Assembly (NCBI GenBank): GCA_005888075.1
Contig: VBKD01000064.1
Coordinates: forward strand, 1 to 5,183
DNA from: Chloroflexota bacterium
GTDB taxonomy: Bacteria; Chloroflexota; Dormibacteria; Dormibacterales; Dormibacteraceae
Reading direction: 5' to 3'
DNA: 5,183 nucleotides
A model generated the notes under the pieces. That model was not told the origin of the DNA. It saw only the letters and a program-made list of their open reading frames with translations, and ran no database searches. A program made the position numbers and the translations under genes. This document shows positions 1 through 3,792 of this stretch, one piece after another (the stretch's first letter is position 1; each line of letters begins with the position of its first letter).

Positions 1-74
1 AACGACCTGCCTGCTAGATGTGGGAGCCACTGATCACCTCCAGTAAAGGGACGAAAGGACTAAGTCTGCTTGCT

Positions 75-248
75 TCAAGGGCTGGGCGTTGCCGAGCGCA
101 GCGCGCCGACGATGACGCCGCCGCACACGCCAAGCGCAACCACCGCGAGGACCCAGAACAGCAAGCTCGCCACGAAGGCGCCCAAGAATGCAAAGAATCC
201 GAAGCCGAAAGCGTTCGTCACCCGAACGGGGATCGGTGCTGGCTTCAT
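75..248 (-). CDS. Small hydrophobic membrane protein, function unknown
   Basis: A 57-residue product from the ATG at 248, which is preceded by an AGGGG Shine-Dalgarno-like stretch about five bases upstream. After a short Pro-rich, mildly basic start (MKPAPIPVR), residues 13-50 are almost continuously hydrophobic and rich in Gly, Phe, Val and Ala. They would form either one long membrane helix or a tight two-helix hairpin, followed by a short RSATPSP tail. No catalytic or binding motif is visible. The same frame stays open upstream to 368 with a Pro/Gln/Ala-rich composition typical of small actinobacterial-style membrane proteins, so the real protein may be longer. A TTG at 269 is another possible start. 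I do not recognise the family. That it encodes a membrane protein is likely; the exact N-terminus is not settled. Confidence 0.6.
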   Translation of the reverse strand: MKPAPIPVRVTNAFGFGFFAFLGAFVASLLFWVLAVVALGVCGGVIVGALRSATPSP

Positions 249-368
249 ATGAGCCCCTGGCGCCGGCAACTGATATTGCGGTGGCGCCTGTGGCGAGTAC
301 GTGGCCGCGGCCTGAGGGTCATATTGCGCCGGTGGTGGGGGTGGCTCGGGAAGCTGCTGCAGAGTGGG
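249..368 (-). other. In-frame Pro/Gln/Ala-rich extension without a normal start codon
   Basis: Reading upstream of the ATG at 248 in the same frame gives a sequence with a run of five prolines, then AQYDPQ, TYSPQ and QYQLPAPG, until a TAG at 371-369. This is a believable cytoplasmic low-complexity N-terminus for the membrane protein. The only non-ATG candidates inside it are a CTG at 362 and a TTG at 269. Possible explanations are a CTG start, an upstream indel that hides the true start, or loss of the start codon. The other two frames on this strand offer no better coding continuation upstream. Confidence 0.4.
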
Positions 369-371
369 CTA

Positions 372-400
372 AAGGTGACGGCCGCTGCCTCGGGTGTCAA
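372..400 (-). promoter_or_regulatory. Putative promoter for the small membrane protein
   Basis: The minus strand carries a perfect TTGACA at 400-395. Seventeen bases later lies CACCTT (377-372), which shares only the second A and last T of the -10 consensus. Transcription from here would begin close to 365, just inside the proline-rich open stretch. The -35 match is good and the -10 is poor, so this is a weak call. Confidence 0.3.
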
Positions 401-472
401 GAGCTTGAGCGGTGACCGGAAGCCGTACGGGCAAGCAAGGAGTCGGGCCACCTCTCGTTATTAGCAGCAAAG

Positions 473-703
473 ATGCACCCGCGATCTGTCAGCGAACAGC
501 AGTTTCGACGCCACATCGCCCAGGTGCGGGCGCAGTTCGTCGACCTCTACGCCCGCGATCCCGAGCAGGCTCTTGAGAACCTGCTGGAGAACGTAGGCGA
601 GCTCAAGCGCGACGCCGTCAGGCTCGGTGCCGCGTTCGGCTTCGGCATCACCGAACAACTGATCGCGACCAGCAGGTCGCGCATCTCCAAGGCCGGAAAC
701 TAA
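473..703 (+). CDS. Hypothetical 76-residue helical protein
   Basis: The frame runs from ATG at 473 to TAA at 701-703, with strongly GC-biased third positions (ctc, gcc, cgc, gag, ctg runs), the pattern expected of a real gene in this genome. The product is predicted to be almost all helix and highly charged in its first two thirds (motifs EQQFRRHIAQVR, ARDPEQALENLLENVGELKRD). A Gly/Ala/Phe-rich segment (LGAAFGFGIT) and a basic tail follow. There is no signal peptide, Cys pair or known motif. The start has no clear Shine-Dalgarno; the sequence in front is TTAGCAGCAAAG. It stands divergent to the small membrane protein and convergent to the response-regulator pair. I do not recognise the family and assign no function. 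Confidence 0.6.
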   Translation: MHPRSVSEQQFRRHIAQVRAQFVDLYARDPEQALENLLENVGELKRDAVRLGAAFGFGITEQLIATSRSRISKAGN

Positions 704-997
704 CGCCGTCCGCCGGCCGGTAGCTCTGCCGCCTTTCTCGGCCTGATCACTTCGACCCATCGGGCCGGGCCCCAGTCCTGGCAGCGGGACACAAAACAGA
801 TTGCGCACCGTTCTTTCAGGGCGTAAACCGGCGTCAGAGGTGATGGTCGATGGCGCTGTTTGACGGGCTCGCGAGGTTGGTTACGTCAATGATTTGGCGC
901 CGGCGGCTTCACTGGGTCGAAATCTCGGTCGTTCACGCCTGGAGCAAGGACATGGCGCCGCGGCTCTTCGACCTCGGCAGTCCGTAGACACGGTTGC
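704..997. other. Gene-free stretch
   Basis: No open frame here has a plausible start, codon bias and protein composition. Frames on both strands give Arg/Pro/Ala-rich products typical of GC-rich noncoding reading. I see no tRNA, clear T-run terminator, or long repeat. A CCGGCCGG palindrome (713-720) and a GGGCCGGGCCCC tract near 763 are simple GC-rich elements. The right end holds one copy of a 24-base degenerate repeat (954-977; the second copy is 999-1022). Confidence 0.5.
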
Positions 998-1024
998 AGG
1001 CGCGGCTGCTCTACGGCCGCGCCT
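998..1024 (-). terminator. Hairpin at the end of the response-regulator pair
   Basis: A perfect 9-bp, almost entirely G+C stem (998-1006 with 1016-1024; arms AGGCGCGGC and GCCGCGCCT) closes a 9-base loop. On the minus strand the TAG stop codon of the DHp-receiver gene (1013-1011) lies inside the loop. There is no T-run after the stem, so this would be a U-less terminator or an mRNA 3'-end stabiliser. High local GC makes chance stems more likely than usual. Confidence 0.35.
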
Positions 1025-1547
1025 CCGCCGTTCGGCGATTGATGGCCGAGGCAAGTTCCTCCAGCTCGACCGGCTTGACCAGATAATCGCTGGCATCGAG
1101 GTCTGACGCCAGCGCCCGTGCTGCGGCACCGGAAGCGCCGGTAACCACGATTGGACGCGCCACCTTCAGGCCGGCTAGCTCGTCCTCGTCCAAGGAGCTG
1201 ACCAGGCTCAGGTCGAACACCATCACCTCTGCCGAACGCAGCGGACGCATGACTGTTGAGGACTCTGCGTCGTAGCCGAGCCGTCGCAGACCACGCGCCG
1301 TCAGCTCACCCAAACGCTCGTCGTCATCGAGCACCAGGACGCGCACGACGTTCAGCGCCGCCGACTCAACCTCGCCCAAGAGCTCGAGCGCCTCCGTCAG
1401 GTCACCCAACATGCGCTCCACCGGTGCCGGATCGCCGGCGGAATCGGCGAGCTCGAGCTCGGCTTTCAACCTCGCCAGCGTCGAGCGCAGCCGGTGCAGC
1501 GCTCCCGCCAGCTCAGGCTTGGATGACGAGCCTGTAACCGATCCCAC
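1011..1547 (-). CDS. DHp-like helix fused to a receiver domain (no ATPase domain)
   Basis: From the GTG at 1547 the product is 178 residues. This start overlaps the preceding regulator gene by 35 bp, and is chosen because no ATG or GTG lies nearer the domain start; the TTG at residue 27 would delete the H-box. Residues 13-66 are helical and read LHRLRSTLARLKAELELA, close by eye to the HisKA H-box pattern HELRTPLARLRAELELA, placing His18 at the phospho-acceptor position. The usual acidic neighbour is Arg19 and the usual Pro is Thr23. Residues 68-173 form a receiver: acidic pocket Asp74-76, phospho-acceptor Asp112 in MVFDLS, Thr136 in VVTGAS, Lys158-Pro159 in YLVKP. There is no HTH and no HATPase domain. 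It probably relays or buffers phosphate for its neighbour rather than binding DNA. The receiver is confident; the DHp reading is from pattern similarity only. Confidence 0.8.
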   Translation of the reverse strand: MGSVTGSSSKPELAGALHRLRSTLARLKAELELADSAGDPAPVERMLGDLTEALELLGEVESAALNVVRVLVLDDDERLGELTARGLRRLGYDAESSTVMRPLRSAEVMVFDLSLVSSLDEDELAGLKVARPIVVTGASGAAARALASDLDASDYLVKPVELEELASAINRRTAEARP

Positions 1548-2190
1548 GGACCGTCTCGACCCAGCCTGGCTCCCTGAGCTCCCGGCGGAGCTGGTGGACC
1601 GCCTGCTCCATGCTGTGCTCGAAACCTCGGTACGAGCTTCCCCAGACTCGCTCCAACAACTCCGAGCGCGGCACCGCTTCACCGGCTCGACCCGCCAGAA
1701 GATGCAGCATCAACAAGGGGTGTCGCTCGAGCTTGAGTTTTCGATCGCCCAGCTTGGCCTCACCTCGCGCGGCATCGATGCGAAGCCGGCCGCGCACGAT
1801 CGGCCCTCCACCCCGTGAGCCCTCTCGCAGCGCCCCGCGCACTCTGGCGAGGAGAACCTGCCGGTCGGTCCCCTTGACGATGTAGTCGGTGGCGCCTCGT
1901 TCGATGCCAAGCACCTGGTCACCGGGCGCATGCCGAGCGCCGGTCAGGATGATCACGGGGAAAGGCGAGCGTTCCGCTCCGCCCCGCAGGGAGTCGAGCA
2001 CCTCCGGCGCTTCCATATCGGGCATCTCGTAATCGAGCAGCATCAGGTCGGGCGAGTCCGAGCGGACTCGTTCGAGCGCTTCCGTGCCGCTGCCGGCCAC
2101 CTCGACCGTGTAGCCCGCTCGACGCAGCAGCTCCGCCGTCAGCTGCGCGGTCCGCGGCTCGTCATCGACAACGAGCAACTTGGCAGTCAT
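1513..2190 (-). CDS. OmpR/PhoB-family response regulator
   Basis: A 225-residue transcription factor of normal family length. Residues 4-122 form a receiver with the full active-site set: Asp9/Asp10 (VVDDEP), phospho-acceptor Asp53 (LLDYEMPDM), Thr83 (ILTGA) and Lys106 (YIVKG). The residue after the Lys is Gly, where Pro is usual. Residues about 130-224 are a winged helix ending in the family signature VETVRGIGYRL, with VPRSELLERVWG before the recognition helix (EHSMEQAVHQLRRELRE). The segment usually reading LTPTEF is LERHPL, an atypical transactivation-loop sequence. The start is ATG at 2190. No full-length kinase lies in the operon; the next gene is the overlapping DHp-receiver protein, its likely partner. 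The promoter region carries three 11-bp-phased hexamers, the arrangement this family binds, so autoregulation is likely. Confidence 0.93.
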   Translation of the reverse strand: MTAKLLVVDDEPRTAQLTAELLRRAGYTVEVAGSGTEALERVRSDSPDLMLLDYEMPDMEAPEVLDSLRGGAERSPFPVIILTGARHAPGDQVLGIERGATDYIVKGTDRQVLLARVRGALREGSRGGGPIVRGRLRIDAARGEAKLGDRKLKLERHPLLMLHLLAGRAGEAVPRSELLERVWGSSYRGFEHSMEQAVHQLRRELREPGWVETVRGIGYRLVIQA

Positions 2191-2207
2191 GCCCTAACCC
2201 CGAGCGC

Positions 2208-2236
2208 ATTATCAGTTAGTTCAGGGTTTCTTGAGG
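2208..2236 (-). promoter_or_regulatory. Promoter of the response-regulator pair
   Basis: On the minus strand GATAAT (2213-2208) matches five of six bases of the -10 consensus. Exactly 17 bases upstream, in the -35 position, sits CCTCAA (2236-2231), which does not resemble TTGACA but is the third copy of the phased hexamer. A poor -35 replaced by an activator repeat is the layout of PhoB-class activated promoters. Transcription would start near 2201, giving a leader of about ten bases before the ATG at 2190. Confidence 0.55.
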
Positions 2237-2258
2237 AAACGGTGAGGCTGCGGTGAGG
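2231..2258. promoter_or_regulatory. Triple direct-repeat operator, 11-bp period
   Basis: On the plus strand TTGAGG (2231-2236), GTGAGG (2242-2247) and GTGAGG (2253-2258) recur at exactly 11-bp steps. The last two copies extend to CGGTGAGG (2240-2247 and 2251-2258). OmpR/PhoB-family regulators bind tandem repeats spaced by one helical turn, and the adjacent gene encodes such a regulator. The array also reaches the -35 position of the divergent plus-strand promoter, so one operator may serve both directions. Identity of the binding protein is inferred. Confidence 0.6.
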
Positions 2259-2260
2259 TC

Positions 2261-2303
2261 AGATCTTCTGGGCCCGCCTAATCTCGCCGCGTGGGCCAGA
2301 TCT
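2261..2303. repeat. Imperfect inverted repeat over the regulator start
   Basis: AGATCT (2261-2266), a four-base interruption, then GGCCC (2271-2275) is mirrored by GGGCC (2293-2297) directly followed by AGATCT (2298-2303). That gives 11 paired positions around a 17-base centre. It covers the presumed -10 box and GTG start of the GAF-LuxR gene. It could be an operator for a dimeric regulator or, if part of it is transcribed, an mRNA structure; it may also be chance. Confidence 0.4.
2279..2291 (+). promoter_or_regulatory. Putative leaderless promoter of the GAF-LuxR gene
   Basis: TAATCT (2279-2284) fits the TAnnnT form of the -10 box and ends six bases before the GTG at 2291, the spacing expected if transcription begins at the start codon itself. 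No Shine-Dalgarno sequence precedes the GTG, and an in-frame TAA at 2279-2281 excludes an earlier start. The -35 position (about 2256-2261) overlaps the last copy of the phased repeat. Confidence 0.4.
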
Positions 2304-2926
2304 CAGAGCTGCAAGAAGCCAGGCGCCGGCTGGGACTGGCCCTCAGCCCCATCTGTCACGACCGGTGGGTCCTCGGCTACCTGCGCGGCGGTTGCGTCCA
2401 ACCAATCGCCGCGTCCGAGGTCTCGCGGCGATTCCTGCAGAGCCGCCCGCTCATGCCGCTTTCTCGCCGCGCGCTTTTCGAGAACCGCCCGATGGTCATC
2501 AACTCGGTCATCGAGAATCCCGACCCTTCCAACGGCTACGACTGGGAGCTCGACTGGCCGGCCATGCTGTACGCGCCGGTCGGTGAGCCAGGTCAAAGGC
2601 CGATCGGCTTGCTCATCCTGGGCTGTCGCAGTGACCACTGGTACACAGACGACGACGTCGCCTACGCCGAGTCACTGGGGGTCACGCTCACGCCTGTCGT
2701 CGCCGCGCTGCGCCGGCCCCTGGGGCGCCTCAACGAAAGCGAGAGCGAGGTCGCCCAGCTGTTGAGCTACGGGCTTTCGACGCAGGAGATCGCGCGGTTG
2801 ATCAAGGCCGACGAGCGCCACACCCGAACGCTGATCGAGAGCGTCGCCCGCAAGCTCAGGCCCGTCAACACCGAAAGCCTGGCCTTCCCGATCACCCCGA
2901 TGAAGCGACGAGAGTTCCGGCTATGA
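2291..2926 (+). CDS. GAF-like sensor domain with LuxR-type HTH, transcription factor
   Basis: The 211-residue product starts at GTG 2291. Residues about 15-140 resemble a GAF/small-ligand fold: alternating strands and helices, the core GQRPIGLLILG, then HWYTDDDVAYAESLGVTLTPVVAAL, like the last strand and helix of GAF domains. Residues 147-200 are a LuxR/GerE-type helix-turn-helix (LNESESEVAQLLSYGLSTQEIARLI, ending in ARKLRPVNTESLA). The second half of the recognition helix (ERHTRTLIESVARKL) departs from the common TVK-x-H pattern. There is no receiver domain, so it should respond to a ligand or partner rather than to phosphorylation. It is divergent from the response-regulator pair, sharing a 100-bp control region, and convergent with the kinase gene seven bases away. 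The HTH is firm; the GAF assignment is by pattern. Confidence 0.85.
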   Translation: MGQISELQEARRRLGLALSPICHDRWVLGYLRGGCVQPIAASEVSRRFLQSRPLMPLSRRALFENRPMVINSVIENPDPSNGYDWELDWPAMLYAPVGEPGQRPIGLLILGCRSDHWYTDDDVAYAESLGVTLTPVVAALRRPLGRLNESESEVAQLLSYGLSTQEIARLIKADERHTRTLIESVARKLRPVNTESLAFPITPMKRREFRL

Positions 2927-2933
2927 CCTGGGA

Positions 2934-3493
2934 CTAGTTGGGTCCGAACAGGAAGACCGTCGTCCCCCTTCCTTCCGTGCTCACGACTTCCAGCCGCCCG
3001 CCGATGCCGGCCGCCCGCTCCCGCATGCCCATCAGGCCGTAACCGCCACCGGCCGACCTGATGAAACCACGCCCTTCGTCGGAGACCTCGATCAGGAACG
3101 GCCGCGCTCCAAATCCCATCCTCACTCGGCAGATCGACGAACCGGAGTGCCTCCGGACGTTGGACAGCGCCTCACGCACGACCAAAGCGACGACCTCCCG
3201 GTGCTGGGGCGAAAGTGCCTCCTCCGCTCCGCTGCTCGACAGCTCGACCCGGATCCCATAGAGGCGCGCGAACTCGTCCGCCTGGCGGCGCAGGTCACCG
3301 ACGAGCCCATCCGGCCCAAGCGGCGCAGGTCGCAGGTCGTCGAGGGCTTCCCGTACGTGCTTCAACGACCGCTCGAGGATTTCGAAGACGTTGAGGAGTG
3401 TCTCGTCAGCCCGGGCTCGCGCGCGACCGCGTCTTCGACCAGCTGATGCGCGAAGTCTTCTCTCTGCGATTCCGCCTTCGTCGATCCGGCCAT
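2934..3493 (-). CDS. NarL/DegS-class histidine kinase core, frameshifted
   Basis: The C-terminal two thirds is a clear HATPase_c domain: N-box REALSNVRRH, G1 box SDEGRGF, GGGYGLMGMRERAAGIGG and TEGRGTTVFLF. In its own frame this part has no start before TTG 3365 (143 residues). The ATG at 3493 overlaps the upstream stop as TAATG and opens another frame encoding a plausible kinase N-terminus (ESQREDFAHQLVEDAVAR). Joining them needs one extra base near 3417 and gives about 186 residues, with ADETLLNVFEILERSLKHVREALDDLRP as the second DHp helix. There is no membrane segment or sensor domain. The H-box position, normally LHD, reads LVED; the nearest His is residue 16. A sequence error, a recent mutation or recoding could explain the break. 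Kinase family firm; activity uncertain. Confidence 0.8.
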
Positions 3494-3792
3494 TACCGAG
3501 CGGCTACCCTTCGCCGCACGTAGGACCGGAGCAGCGCGATGACGAGCGGATGCCGCAGCCATCGCAACACCCGGCCGTACGGCCGCCACACGAGCGCGGT
3601 GACCTGCAGTTGCGCCATCAGCGTGTCGACCTGAGTCTTGAGCAGCACCTGCTCGGTCTTGAGTCGCTCAGCCAGCAGCTGCCCTCGCTTCGCGAGCCGC
3701 AGGCTTTGCTCGGCCACCATCACAAACTCGACGAGAATCGCGGCCAGGCTGACGATCAGAAGACTTACGCCCAGCCAGCCGAGGTCGCTCAT
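3493..3792 (-). CDS. Single-TM coiled-coil membrane protein
   Basis: The 99-residue product starts at ATG 3792, which overlaps the gyrA stop as ATGA. Its TAA overlaps the following ATG as TAATG. Residues 5-27 (LGWLGVSLLIVSLAAILVEFV) form one membrane helix with a nearly uncharged N-terminus. Residues 28-65 are a charged, Leu-rich helix suited to a coiled coil (LRLAKRGQLLAERLKTEQVL, then LKTQVDTLMAQLQ). The tail is strongly basic and amphipathic (RVLRWLRHPL to YVRRR), probably lying on the membrane surface. No known domain is recognised. Helix plus coiled coil directly before a kinase core without membrane part suggests it may anchor or signal to that kinase, though this is inferred from order only. 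It could also be a general membrane scaffold unrelated to signalling. Confidence 0.75.
   Translation of the reverse strand: MSDLGWLGVSLLIVSLAAILVEFVMVAEQSLRLAKRGQLLAERLKTEQVLLKTQVDTLMAQLQVTALVWRPYGRVLRWLRHPLVIALLRSYVRRRVAAR

Noticed and set aside
18..464. Long plus-strand open frame of 148 codons
   Set aside because: Arg/Trp-rich product with no domain-like composition; it lies antisense to the membrane protein and its proline-rich extension, which read far better.
461..808. Minus-strand open frame of 115 codons
   Set aside because: Mostly the antisense of the 76-residue plus-strand gene, which has the better codon pattern.
1548..1682. N-terminal extension of the DHp-receiver gene to 1682
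   Set aside because: This part is the frame-shifted shadow of the OmpR winged-helix domain and is Ser/Arg-rich; the GTG at 1547 is the sensible start.
1256..1818. Plus-strand open frames opposite the two regulator genes
   Set aside because: They lie antisense to clear receiver and winged-helix domains and have Arg/Pro/Ser-rich low-quality products.
2253..2765. Plus-strand frame of 170 codons overlapping the GAF-LuxR gene
   Set aside because: Ser/Arg/Cys-rich out-of-frame shadow of the 2291-2926 gene, which has a recognisable HTH.
2914..2949. Possible bidirectional terminator between the convergent genes
   Set aside because: GTTC/GAAC and GACC/GGTC can pair, but with a large bulge, a 12-base loop and no T-run on either side.
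3414..3421. Programmed -1 frameshift at CCCGGG in the kinase gene
   Set aside because: The tract is not aligned to the reading frame as a slippery heptamer, and no downstream pseudoknot was identified; a one-base indel is simpler.
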